DNA of 64,000 nt, taken from positions 40,586,660 through 40,650,659 of the forward strand of contig JANVCC010000010.1 of assembly GCA_025345505.1 (NCBI GenBank), given 5' to 3'. A program made the position numbers and the translations under genes. This document shows, piece after piece, positions 37,601 through 49,837 of the stretch. Origin of the DNA: Todiramphus chloris collaris. Lineage: Eukaryota > Chordata > Aves > Coraciiformes > Alcedinidae. The notes under the pieces were generated by a model. The model did no database searches. It saw nothing but the letters and a program-made list of their open reading frames with translations, and was not told the DNA's origin. Position 1 is the stretch's first letter; every line of letters begins with the position of its first letter.

Positions 37601-40600
37601 TGTTGCTAGAGCTAAAACTAGATGGTTTCACAGGCCATGTGTGTGATCTCACTCCTCTGCAAGACCCTGAGCTATTTGCGGATGCTGTACCTGGAAAAAA
37701 CTGGGAATAGAGGGAGTACCTCCTCCAGGTGAAGATAACACCCTTTCCTAACCTTCTCTGCACCCAGCTTTTTAAATCACTGCTGAACAGACTTATTTTT
37801 CATAGATCCCTCCCCCGTGCTGCTCCAATGCTGTAAATTAATGGGATGGGGTTAACACCAAATTTCACTAAATGCCTTAGTGAATATTGCTGCACAGCTC
37901 TGTGAAGAAGTCAGTGCTTGGAGGTTCTTGTTTCCTATACAAGGGTGTTTAGTGAGTTTTTCCCTTAATTGCTTATTTTTCTTTTTAAAGCCTGAGTATT
38001 TCTTTCTGCTTTGAGGAAAAGTTACAATCCAGAACATGTAATAATATTGTGTGTCTGCTAATAGAGTTACCACTAACACATCTTCACATTTGACTTACAA
38101 ACATTGGAGGTGTTGGGGGGTGGGAGAGCAGCTGTGAAAAGGTCGATCTTGAGAAATAATTCATTGTGACTAGCAAATATTCCTATCACCTGGAGACCAG
38201 GTATGATAAATAGGAAGTGACAGGACAATATAATCTGATAGGGCCTGACAACAGATTTGTTAAATAACCTTCCCTGTTAAGATTTTGTTTCTGTTTATCT
38301 GATATTTCCAAGTTTATAGATAAAACAGTGGTGAACTTGGGAAAGAGACAATTGTAACTTTTCAAGTGTGTCACTCCTATGTGATACATGGAAGTTCAGC
38401 AAAAATTGTACAGAAAAGACAGTATGGGAAAAATGAAGGATACATATTTCCTGTGAATCTGCGAAATGGAACCATCTTGCCTTAAACTTTCCAGGCAGCT
38501 CCTCCAACAGGATTTCCTTTTTTCTGGTTGTTCGTCTGGCTCTTACAAGAATTTTGTCAAGGTCTTCCTTGTCAAGGTCTTCCCTAGCTTTCTCCAAGTA
38601 GTTTCACGGCATGTTTGTAAGTTCTTCAAGGCATGAAAATTACCCCTGGAGCTGTTCATTAGATGTTGGATTTTACCTTATCTTAAAGCACAAAAGTACT
38701 CACTTCATAGTATTAATTTCCTGTTAACCTCAAAGTGCCTTACAAGTTCTGCTATAGTTGATATGACCAGGGGAAAGATAATCTGATGTCTGTGAACAAA
38801 GCTATAGGATACCTCTTGCAGTATTCAAAATGGGGCTTAGCTTAGCTATGAGATATGACATCTAAGGGCATGGTACCCCAGCTACTGAAAGACAGAGACT
38901 GGTATCGCATGCAGTATGAAAATTCTTGTAGGGTCTTTTGCACAACATTCAATTTTGTCTCCTGTGGGGAGAACTTAGTGGCAGTTTCCTTCAAGGTCAC
39001 TTTAGATGATGTGAAACAGTATATTTGGCAGCTGATTAAAGAAGGTACTGTGAGAGGAGCAACGGCTTGAACTATACAGAAGTTATAGTCATTGGTGTTT
39101 GTAGTCTCTTAAGTTGAAAGCTTCTGTAATACCAGAAGAGGCTAATGATGTTGGACAACACAGACAGATGTAGTGCTTTAAGTTGAGAGTCCTGAAGAGC
39201 TTATGTTGTTCTCACAGCAGGTGCAAATGTGTGGCTTTATTCCTTCCCCAGTATGATTGTGATATTATCTTTACATACAATATAATGATAATTTGATGAT
39301 AACATTACTGACTGTGGTGCTTTTCTTGACAATAATAATAATGGGTATGAGGAGGACTTGATCTTTATTTATAATCTTATAGTGTCAATGCAGGAATCTA
39401 CTTATGACTGATGTCTTACCTATCAGGGATAGGTGTTTGAATTGAGTGAAATCTGCAGTTCTGTAGGTGACCTTATCCCAAGTAAACAAAGATTTCGTTA
39501 CCAATTTCAACTTCTCTTTATTTTCAGAGTTGACTTATGCTTCAAATTCTATTTGAACTGAGGCTTTAGGGATTTCTTACATACAATATTTTGAATGACT
39601 TTCAAAAAGTTAGTTAAACTGGTGAGAGGCTACCAAAAACTAAATGCTTATATTCACTCCTACTTTTTATATCAAATTTCTCTTACCATATAAAAGAGAA
39701 TTTTAGTAAGTGATAATGCTCTAATGTAGGTTGTTGGGTTTTGCTTGTTTGTTTGGCTTGTGGTTTTTTGTTTCATTTTGCTTTTTAATTAAAACAAGCT
39801 TCAGTTTCCTTCCATTCTGCTTAATATGTTTTCAAACATGTAGCAACATGCTTATTCATAATATATTAGGGATGAGGGAAGGAAGTTAACAGGATAAACT
39901 TTCAACCACTTGCAGCCTGCTTGGACTCCTTTTATTTAAAAGTGGGAAAGCAAGGTTTTGATTTCTAGTCTACACTGGACTCTATGCATACTACCTGTTT
40001 ATTCTGAAGCCACTTGCTATATGTACTTAGGTCCCAAGTAGTTCTTAACAATCAAGCAGTATTTGGATAAAAGAGTTCCAGAACAGATTTTAGGGAACTT
40101 CCCTGAACTCTGAGGTATACAGATTAAGTAACACAGGAGAATCTCTGATTTTGATGATGAAGCCATTTTAAGTTCCTCCTTGCCCTGGGCCACTCCTGCA
40201 CAGAAGTTTGCCATTTATTCACTGACATGGTAGAAGTATTTGTGGAGCAGCACAGAAAATAAGCTCCATTGGAAAAAGCTGAGTAAAAAGTGGCACAAAA
40301 GGTAGAGGATTTTCCCCATTTTCATACATTTGAACACAGTTACGTCAGTTTAACAAAGCATATCAGCTTAAGCAAGCGAATGGAAGTGTCTCCCTTCATA
40401 GAACTGTACACTGCTTTTGACTTTAATGTCTGTGGAAGTACATAGTAAAACTGTCATATGTAGTTCCATAAAATCAGCTGGTTTTAATGAGCTGTTATGT
40501 TAATTTAAAACATATTCACCATGACAAAGACATGCCATGTAATTGTTGAATCTTCTTTGTGTTTCCTATAATTGAGTATTTAATTATAATTTTTAAAATG

Positions 40601-41399
40601 ATAATATAATTAGCATAAGTTATTTGAGAATTCCATATTACTATCCTTAATTACATTATTTCTAACAATATTACACATTAAAGATAGTCTGATAAGGGTT
40701 CACATACTTCCATTCCTTGATGCTTGCCCTCTAGACATCTGATAGTAATCCTTACATTTCTGAGGGAAAAAAAAAAATATCATTTCAACATTATGGAAAT
40801 GCATGTCGTCTGTCAAATCAATCCCATTAACCTCTCTTATCCCAGTGGTTTTGGTTATTCATAACTTTTTGCATGAAACTGTAAAAGCATAAAACTAACA
40901 GTAATGCAGGTTTAAATCCTTGCAATCTGCTTTGCTTTAGGGATGTTTGTATACTGCAGATGTTCTGAAAGAATGTAATCCAAGTACAGTGTATAGTGGA
41001 TTGTTCACTTCTAAAGAATCATCTTTGAAGAAATATCTGTTTGGTGGTATAAACTTCTAGTTGAGCCAGATGTCACAAACCTGAAAATGAACTGGAGCCC
41101 ATCTGCAGTCATGCCTATTTATATCTTTTGTAAACTGGAAATATTTGGGTATAAACATATAGGGAAACACTGACAGTATTCTAGAGAATCCTGTGAATGT
41201 GTTAGCTCTGTCACTCACAAAGGGACTGTCTGTGAAGGAGCTGGAGTGGCAAAGCTGGTTCTTGTGCCAGCTCTTGGGGCATGGGGGCCTGGCTCTGCAT
41301 GCCAGCTCCGTTCTGACAAGGGTCACGTCAGGAGCGTGCAGCTTGCTGCAGCCCCCTGCGACCTCCAGCTTGTGTAGGCAAAAGTGACACTCCATGAAA
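34621..41399. other. Unique AT-rich stretch of about 6.8 kb
   Basis: No gene and no clear interspersed repeat. Small features are a T run at about 34744-34762, (TA)n at 35036-35048, a perfect 15-bp tandem duplication ttgtcaaggtcttcc at 38554-38583, and an AT-rich patch at about 40480-40700. The patch at 41190-41370 is GC-richer. The open frames, up to 123 codons (41057-41428, minus), show no known motif. Confidence 0.5.
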
Positions 41400-41790
41400 T
41401 GTTTGCCCAGACATGGGATCTGGTACATGAATGCCCTGGTGTTGTCTGTCCATGTCTCTCTGCCTAAAGGTGGAAAGTCTTTGCTGTCTAATTAAAGCCA
41501 TTGGTGACAGGGAAGTGGACAAAGCTCTTCTGTCTCTATAAAGGCTATCTATGTATAAAATCTCTATTACAGCTAAATAAAGAAATGTTTCTTTGCCTGA
41601 TTTAACTGTTCTTTGTGTTCTCTCTTTGCATCTTTTTTTCTGTTTTTCATTCAAACAGAAGCTATATTTAGTGAAAAATATCAGTGAAGTCTAAAGGAAT
41701 GCATCAAGTTGTCTTTGGAGTTCAATAAACTTGGCTCTGGCAGGACTCGGACCGTGTCTGGTGTCACTGGCTGTCTAATCCAAATTCAGT
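41400..41790 (+). other. Segment with clustered TATA and polyadenylation-like signals
   Basis: The plus strand has ctataaagg near 41536, aataaag near 41577 followed by a T-rich downstream element, and a second caataaac near 41725 followed by a G/T-rich stretch. This is the layout of an LTR R-U5 region or of a gene 3' end. No retroviral primer-binding site, target duplication or coding exon was found nearby, so I leave it unclassified. Confidence 0.3.
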
Positions 41791-42164
41791 TGTCTGCAAA
41801 ATAAAAGTGGTTCTACCCTTACAAATAAGTGGTGATTTTAACTCAACGTGAAGCATTAAAATTGCCCTCCTTCTCTCTGTGGTTATACAGCCCAGTAGGA
41901 TGGAAGCCTTTTTCTGTTTTGTGTACTGCTACAGACAGAGGTTCATCATAGCTCAACAGGGAGATAGTATAGCTTAACTACATTATATGCCTGCATACAA
42001 CCCATTGGAACAAACCTTTTATGCTTCTGGTTTGTGTATTTTGGTACAGTTTGTGATTATCATTGATTTTCTTTGTTACGCCGTACAAAGCAACAGCTCA
42101 AAATACTCAGCTAAATTCTGAGCATAAAATGTGAATTAAATAGAAAGAAAAGGCTTGAAATATG

Positions 42165-42560
42165 TTTTGAGAGAATAAGATTAGAGGTAAAACAAGAAAA
42201 GAACAAGGTTTATTGGAGAGAAAAGGGATTGGTAATCCTGTGCATTAGAGAGGATGATGTGAGAAGCACAAAGGAAGAGGTAATGAGAGTGTGTAAAATG
42301 GCTTGTTTAGGTACAGAAAGATCCAGGTTGTATGGAGAGGTGGCGAATGAGGGATTAGAGGGTAAAATAAGCCAGTTACTGGATCAAATGTTGAAGAATC
42401 TGATTCAATACAAAAGGGTGAAAATCTAGGCTGCTTGGGAAAGGATTAGTACTGTAAAGTGATAATTGCAGTTGAAACGGAAGACAATAAGGCTTCCACA
42501 AGAGGGGAAAAGAGGGATAAAAATGAATCTGAAAAAGCAAAGTGAAAACCCAGGGTTTAG
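42165..42560. repeat. Purine-rich strand, about 400 bp
   Basis: The plus strand is dominated by A and G (for example 'gagaagcacaaaggaagagg') without being a microsatellite. It leads into the long open frame at 42466. It may be part of a larger conserved or transcribed element; no function is assigned. Confidence 0.55.
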
Positions 42561-43029
42561 CGAAGCAAAAATCTGCCATGTAATAGAAGCCTCTTATTTA
42601 ATCTGGGAGGGGAGGATGATAACACAAATGAATAATCAATTTGATTTCAAGTTTTCCTCAGATGATGTGTGCCTCAGAATCTTTCCTGGAGGACAGAGGC
42701 AGGGAGGTCACGGTTGTGATTACATGAAATGGATTTGGAGCGTTTACCATTTGCAGTTGCTGCCAGGTGCACTCCAAGGGGTAAACTTTCAAAACCACAA
42801 TTGGAAGATGTGTGTACAAAAGCTTGGGGCTTGTTTAGATGAAAATGGATTTGGGATGCATCTCTCTCCCACTGAGTTTGCATTCCTAGAGATAGGTATT
42901 TATTTATTTCCATGTATATATTTGGATAACAGTATGGAATTTTTATGGAGCCAGTGTGATTTATTGATTATTTTATTTTCCCTTCCCTTGAGTAGGGAGT
43001 TCTGGTGCAAGAATAATTTTAGTTGCTAA
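42466..43029 (+). CDS. Longest open frame outside CR1, 187 codons, doubtful
   Basis: An ATG-to-stop frame of 187 codons, the longest ATG-initiated frame in the window. The N-terminal 35 residues are Lys/Arg-rich because of the purine-rich DNA. The middle is mixed, with four Trp and several Cys. The last 50 residues are hydrophobic and contain runs such as LIILFSLPL. I recognise no domain, signal peptide or family. No promoter, splice site or polyadenylation signal can be tied to it. In a 64-kb AT-rich sequence a chance frame this long is uncommon but possible. Alternatives are a conserved non-coding element that happens to be open, or part of a non-coding RNA. I consider real coding unlikely. 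Confidence 0.12.
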   Translation: MQLKRKTIRLPQEGKRGIKMNLKKQSENPGFSEAKICHVIEASYLIWEGRMITQMNNQFDFKFSSDDVCLRIFPGGQRQGGHGCDYMKWIWSVYHLQLLPGALQGVNFQNHNWKMCVQKLGACLDENGFGMHLSPTEFAFLEIGIYLFPCIYLDNSMEFLWSQCDLLIILFSLPLSREFWCKNNFSC

Positions 43030-43340
43030 TAACAGCAGAGTTTGGAACAATTTTGTCATTTTTTTATACATGGCATTCAGTGAAGCAATAACAAACAGAG
43101 TTAATCCAACACTAGTAAAATGTATTTATATCACTTTCTGACTGATTGGAAGAGTTATTGTTGAATGAATTATTCATGAGCTATTTTTCAAACAGATTAA
43201 TGCAAAATGTATTCCCACTTTATTTGAAGCAATATTGAAAATTAACATATGATTGCAATTAATAATTTGAGTGTGGGTAGGCATTGTTCATGATGATTAT
43301 TTCTTCCTACAGTACCTCAGGTATGAAAAAGAGTAAGTCA
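43000..43340. other. Candidate conserved non-coding element
   Basis: Repeat-free, AT-rich sequence with clustered homeodomain and POU-like words: gaattattcatgag (43167-43180), gattaatgcaaaatg (43196-43210, octamer-like), caattaataattt (43256-43268). It follows the 187-codon frame. The call is an inference from motif texture only. Confidence 0.3.
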
Positions 43341-43794
43341 GATATAGTGATTCAAAATGAAAATGTCTTCCAAGAGAGACAAACCACTAAGTTCCTTTAG
43401 AAATGTCCTGTAGCATTTTTATTCCAGTGTCCAAAATTGACGATGGTGTTAGTTGAATGCATTTGCTTCTTTGTGTATTCTGAGGCAAGACAGCCCAAGG
43501 TTTCTTATAGCATCTTCTCAGTTTGCTTCATGAAAAATACATTTGTTTCAGGAGAATAGTTTCCCAAACAGTTTCTCAGATTTCTTTTCACTGCCTGAGG
43601 ACTGAATTCTTATGGCTTCTGGATTTTATTTAAATTTTTCCTTTGTCAACAAAATAAGCAGTGGAACTGAAATGAACACCTGTACCAGTGTATGTTGGTT
43701 GAATCAAGTTTGGATAGATTTTTCAAAGCTCCGTGCCAGTCTGTCACAAGATCTTGGTTTCAGTCCCAGACCAATTGTGTGGCCTACGCTATAT
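43341..43794. other. Unique stretch
   Basis: No gene or repeat recognised apart from short AT-rich words. Confidence 0.5.
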
Positions 43795-43860
43795 GGGCCA
43801 TTATACAGTAGGCCAGACTGGATCTGGCCTTTCCTGGTCTTGAGTTACATGAATCTTGGT
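43795..43860 (+). mobile_element. Probable ancient L3/CR1-like 3' end
   Basis: The stretch 'acagtaggccagactggatc' followed by 'tggcctttcctggtcttgag' and 'ttacatgaatctt' matches in order the 3' end of old amniote L3/CR1-type LINEs. Those read aggtcagactagatgatc, then tggtcccttctggcctt, then atctatgaatc. It is short and diverged. Homology may extend upstream but cannot be followed. Confidence 0.5.
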
Positions 43861-46000
43861 TAACACTATCTGTCCAATGTGAAACAGGGGCATAGCATAG
43901 ACTATTAGTTTCAAATTATATGTATTACTCAGTAGAAAGTGGCCTTCATGTCTTAACAACTAGTTTATATTAATTAGAGGGATCTAACTAGTTGCTCACT
44001 GTTTTAATTTTTGGCTGATGCAGTAAAAGGCCTATGTAGTAGTGTCAGATCTTGGGATACTCTGCTACTCCACATCGTAGCTGTCTTTCACATGAAAACA
44101 GAGAAAAAGCTGAATACTTTGGCATGTAATGCTCCTAGTAATTTTCTTGTAACCTTCTGCTGCGAATTAGACCTCTCCCACTGCTATTTGATGAAAACCA
44201 GCTAAGTGTTAAAGATGCACAAAGAAAAGGTTGCCTGCTGTGGTTTTTATTTCCCAAGAGACTACTTCTTACAAGCTCATTGCCTTATCTAGAAGTTTTG
44301 TAAACTATTGTTATTTAATAAATGCCTGTAAGTCACCTTACTGTGCCTACCCATGTCATATACTAATGCATCAAATAATGAGCCAGGGGTGGAAAAGCTG
44401 CTTGGTGTGGAAAATCACGTTCAGCTTTGACATTTTAAGTCTGACTGCTGGACTGAAAACGTGTGTGAAATAACTCTTCAGGAATCTTAACGTGTCGCAT
44501 TTGTAACCAATCTCCTTAAATTGTAATGTAAATCTGAATTTTTTAAAATAGGTCTTTTCTTGTCTTTTTATTTTCCTGAAGGATCACTTACTCACTTTGG
44601 ATTGATTTCTGCTTCCTGAACAGGACATAGTAAGTCTTTAATACTCTGGTTTGTCAGTCTTATTCAGAAATAAGTATATTAGTATATTATCATCACAGGA
44701 GTACTTTTCATGCTATTGTCAGAAAGGTGAAAGATATATTAAGGGTTACTTGAAATGAAGAGGTGGACAAGCTTTGTCTTTATCAAAACAAGATGTGAGA
44801 CTGAAGTATATGTCAGGTACATAATTAGATGTTTTTTTGATCAGCAGAACTATAAAATTTCTATATTTGCATTCATTTTGGACTAATTTATTTTCTTTTC
44901 CAAAACTTTGTAGTGAGTGAAATTGATGTTAGAGAAATTATCCGGCAACAAGTTAGTTTTCTTTGAATAGTTGTTATTGATAAATCTTTCGCTTATGGAA
45001 GCTCCCCTGGGTTGGAGATGACACCCTTCAGGGTGATGCTGCCTTTGCCTATCTCCACTCCAGGATAGGAGTGTGATAACAGAGCTCAGCAAGAGATTTT
45101 ATGGGGTATTTCCCCTCTTCACTGCACAAGATGTCTTGCCTAGTCTCTTTAGATGTTGCCACAGACTTCAGTTGTTGAACATGGTATTCAGGCATGTTTT
45201 TCCTCTTGGCATTGTTATGTTTTTTGGCTGTGGTATCATTCTTACCTTCACTACCAGATAGTTACAGAGCATTTAACAAACTGTAGAAAAATTCCTGAGG
45301 CATTCAGTTATCTATTGACTGTGATCAGTGACAAATAACGTTACCCATTTTCTTTGTCAGAAAGAATTGTGAGGTTTGATGTGGGGTAAAGGTGAGTTCC
45401 TCAACCCTTGATAAAATGTTTGTTTTCAGAATGAAATATAATAGGAAAGAAATATGAATGGGCAGAACAAATATGATCTGGGTGCAGTTATATATAGTGA
45501 ATAAGGTTCAGTTTCATTTCTGACTTAATGACTCACTGGACTGCATACCAGCTTCAAATTTTAAAGCAATGCAGATGTTCCAGGGACACAAAATTCCATT
45601 TCTTATGTTTCATGTAAACTATAGAAGATCAATTAAGCAGAAAATTTTCTTTAATGAAAAAAATATGTTCCATGATCAGTGTCTTTCAAATGCCAGATAT
45701 TCCTGCTGCACACTTGATTGCGAAGTACTCAAAAAAGCTACGTGACAGATTTTAACAGAGTATTACAATGCAGTGTACTTCTGTATCTTGTTTAGTAGTT
45801 ATGTGCTGAACTATTGGCCCAGGTGATTGTGGTAACAAACAATTCATCCATACGATTGTTGTGCCTTCTGTTTTCAATTCAAACATTAGTACAGACTTAT
45901 TATATTTTTAAATATTCCCTTTGTTTAATATTGCAAGAGATAATGCACATAGATATATCACAACACATGCTCACCACTGAAATCCTACAAAAAGGATTAC
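43861..46000. other. Unique AT-rich stretch
   Basis: No gene or recognisable repeat. Open frames up to about 80 codons with no motif. Confidence 0.5.
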
Positions 46001-46785
46001 TGTCATGGTGTAGGGTCAGGGCAGCCTGCTAGACCTATAACAGACATGCTCTGTTAACCCCCCTCCCTCCCCAAAGGGGAACAGAAAGGGAATAAGAAAG
46101 AGAGACTTAGTGATTAGAAAAGGAAATTAGAACAGCTTTAATGAAAATAATTAATAATAATAACAATAAAAATTGAATGAATAGATACAAATATATACAA
46201 AACCAGTATCAAACCCAGCACCCCTTGAGGGCAGTTATGTCACTGTCACCACTGATGCTGTGGAGCAGGCACTGGGAAAGTCCCAGACTGGACCCAGTGG
46301 TAGACAGGAACCATGTTTCAGGAGCTCGATTCTGGTACTGGATTCAGGAACACACAGATCAGGATTGAACACAGAATGTACAGAGTCTCCCTGCAGATGC
46401 TGGCCATTGAAGAATAGAGGAAGAAGCCAGAAGAGCTGAGCCAAACAGAATTTGACCCTCCTGTTCCCTCAGCTTTGTACTGAGTATGACATATATGGGA
46501 TGGAATCCCTCATTGGTCAGTTTGGGTTCACCTGTTTTGTCCCCTCCCTGCAGGTGCAGCCTTTCACTTTCTGCACCCCCCAATGTGGCACACAAGACCC
46601 AGCAGTGGCCTTGGTCTGCACACCAATCCTTGGTAGTAACTCTAAACAAGGGGCATTGTCACTGCTAGAAGCAGACGCTGTCTGTGAGAACAGGCTGTTA
46701 ACTTCAGACAGTGCAGTTAGAAGAACTGAGCTGAAAAGTAAAATCACTGAACAGAATTAGTTTTGTTCTCACTCAGACCAGGACA
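46001..46785 (-). mobile_element. Solo ERVL-type LTR, complete
   Basis: A 785-bp LTR in minus orientation. On the minus strand it begins TGTCCTGGTCTGAG and ends CCATGACA, giving the TG...CA ends of retroviral LTRs. In sense order it carries a U3 that matches the copy at 761-1122 and a TATA position mutated to TACAAA (46474-46479). An ATTAAA polyadenylation signal (46137-46142) and a U5 follow. Five bases outside each end are attac (45996-46000) and attgc (46786-46790), a target duplication of the class III length with one mismatch. No gag, pol or env lies beside it, so the internal region was lost by LTR-LTR recombination. Family assignment to avian ERVL is from recognition of the LTR start and TATA region. 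Confidence 0.85.
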
Positions 46786-49700
46786 ATTGCTTATCACTGA
46801 AATATCCCAAACATTTTAATTAAATGTATCTATTGTGTAACTATTGTATCAAAGTTTGAAGATAACAAAAAAAACAAATGAAAACAAAGGATTTAGCAGC
46901 AACTGGTTATTATATCTTTACAGAGTGCTGTATTGAACTATTATGTCTTATCTTTAAATAAATGAGAACTCTCTTAAAATTATTAAATGCACATGCAGGG
47001 ATTATCAATTTTTTTTGTCTTTCTCCTTTCTCTCTAGTTTTGTTTTATTTACTATTTTATATTTAAAGCAAAACACTTCAGACCAAACTCCTTCCCCTTG
47101 TTTCAACCTAGGACTCCAGGTTCATCAAAACCCTCAAATAATAAAAATATGTCAATAATTCAGAGTCCTAGTCACTATTTCTACTGCTGATAGAGTAGAA
47201 AATACTGAACGCTTAATCTGAGACACTTTTTTCCCCTGCAAAGTACATAATACATTACTACAAATTCTATGTATTTAAGTTGAGAATATAGCATTCCCTT
47301 TAGAAAGTGCTAAATTAATTATCTTCATCATTTATTTTAACCTATGAGCAGAGAGTTCAAGGGCAGTAAAAGATTATTTATCTGTTCATTGAAGTTAATT
47401 TTCCGATCATTTCAGTGTGCTCTGGAAATACCTACAAGTCTTTATATGTTGATAGTATAAGACAAAGGTCACTCTGTTCAAGTCAAGTTCATTCTGAATT
47501 TTTTTTTTTTATAAATATCTGAATTTTAAAGTACTTGTGGTTATACTTTGAGCCTAAATTCACACTTAACACTGTAATGTGACAATTCTACAGCGATATT
47601 TGCCTTTAGGGAATTTCAGTGAGTATTTACGGGATAGTTCTGATGGTCCTTCCTTTATTTACCTTGTTGCTTGAGAGTCTCCATTTTTAATTACATAACT
47701 TCCTGAAGAAAAATTATAACATACCTTGCTTTTCCGTATTGGATAACAGAATTGCCTTTCATAAGCCACTTCCCTTCATGTTGTTGAAAAGTCTGTTAAG
47801 GGTCTTGATTTGGTTGACAGATGATCTACCCTGGCTCATCAGTGATCTTGCAGAAGTAAGAGCAGGTGATGTGGGGCAGGTCACAAAGCATGTGTTTGTC
47901 CATCCAGTGCATCTCATTTAGCATGGTGAGGCACACAGATGTTTGCAGGTGAAATGTATATATGCAAGAACACCCTATTATTGCACATTTTTGTTTTAAT
48001 GCCAGTTGCAGCTACTAAGAGGAAGTCCATTGGCAGAAATTAAAATCTTTGTGCCCTGTATTTCAGATTAGAGATGCTTGCCTGTTTTCAGCCTTTTGGG
48101 GGTTGAGGGTATAGTATTTTTTTATGTATAATTCATTTTTCCAATTACATTGCATTTATTTCCTGTAGCTAAATGTCAGGCTTCTGAAGACAGCAATTTT
48201 AAACACTCGGGGGAAAAAAAGTAACAAACAAAAATGGGAAATTAACAGATATTCCTGTCAGCATGTGATTAACTTGATTTATATGGAATTACAAATGTTT
48301 ATGTAGCAAACATTTGGTTCACATGCTTACAAGCTAAACCTGTATGACTAAAAACTTTGTGGTTTTGCTTTTGAACACAGTATGGTTACAGGCTCCAGTA
48401 CGTTTAAAGTGAACAACTGTCCTTAGCTACTTTTTTGTGGCATTTTCCAGGCCCACCAAACATCCCTGAATATCTATTACTTTAGTTCCTCATGGTAAGG
48501 AAATGATAAAACTCAACCAGCACTGGGTGTGCCTTGATTAGCTTTATAGCCCATGCTCTCTTGAACCCAGCCTGGTTCTAGTGGTTGGCCTAACCACCAG
48601 AAAAATAAGTAGTCAAAATTAAAAGCAGGAATTGTTTAATATATATATATTTGTAAATATAATTTACCTCCCAATATATATTTGTAAAAAGACAAACGAA
48701 AACCAAGGAAAAAAAAACCCCAAAGAACAGAACAAATGAACAAAAACCACCTAAAGGTAAGATTTGTTCTAGTTTGGATGCAATTAGTCAGCATATGAAT
48801 GTAAATGATCTGAAACACTTCCATCTGGGGAGATGTTTCTATTAGGAATTAATGTAATTTTTCCCCTATTTCACATTCCCTTATTTTTGTTTCCAATTTG
48901 AATGATTCACATGTTGAATATCATAAGGGTAGGTTTCTTTAAAAAAACCCCTAAAATCTCCTTTTTGAGTTTTAGTCAATTCAGCTGTTAATTTAGTGTT
49001 GTTCTGCACCATTTCAAAAGCAGGGACTTTCATTACTGTTACAACTGGCAAGCCACCACAGTGAGGGATGACTTCTCTGTGAGCTTATTAATGGGATAGA
49101 AATTAGGACACAACAGAGTGAATGATGTTAATTCCTGTTGCTGCTCCTCAGGACTATGGGGAAGCCCTGTGAGTGCCTGCCTCCTTGCAGCTGGGGAGAG
49201 GAGGAAAATCCAGTTCCAGCCCAAGAGCCCTTTGCAGAATGCTCACAACAGGAGGAAAATTGCAGTCAAAGCTGGAAACCTAAATCTGGGGTTTATCGTT
49301 GTGTCAGACAAACAAACGAACAAACAAGTGGGAGGTAAATAAACAGCATGCAGAAATGAGAGATGGAACAGAAGGGGATGTGTGGCTGCTGAAGGAAGCA
49401 GAAACAAAGTGCTGAAGAGATGATCCCCCCCCCGCCATCACCCCTGTGCTTTGTAGAAAGGCTTTCAGGGGAAAAGATCACCTCTCATTCCTTTCTCCTG
49501 TTGTCAGGCATCCTTCAGTGCTGACCCTTTTTATTTTGCTGCAGAAGTCCTTCAGGTGGATGATGGTGGTGTGGAGGGGAAGTAGTAATTTTGGCAGTAA
49601 AGTGCATTATCCCATTGCTCATTCTTCCCATTTTTGGTAGTGGCAAGCTGCAGTCAGGCCTCTCCTCTGCTCCACACACTTCAGCACCCCGTTGTTTCTC

Positions 49701-49837
49701 AAAAACTTATGTTTCCTAAAGCAGCAGCCAAAAGCTATGGCTTGGCGAGCTGACATGGTGGATGCAGGGTACAGGTGAAGCAGGCTACTTAGCAGGCCTG
49801 GACAGGGCTGTCTTGAGCAATGGCTGCCTGTAAGGAG
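46786..49837. other. Unique AT-rich stretch of about 3 kb
   Basis: No gene. A T run lies at 47501-47511 and (TA)n at 48638-48651. A9-CCCC-AAA occurs at 48709-48724 and A7-CCCC-T-AAAA at 48941-48956. An (acaa/acga)n run is at 49308-49327 and a C run near 49427-49434. Confidence 0.5.

Noticed and set aside
46359-46760. Overlapping frames of 60-102 codons in the 46-kb LTR
   Set aside because: They lie within LTR sequence on both strands; no known LTR-encoded protein is indicated.
46001-46785. Possible full provirus around the LTR
   Set aside because: No gag, pol or env similarity on either side and a target duplication brackets the single LTR, so it is a solo LTR.
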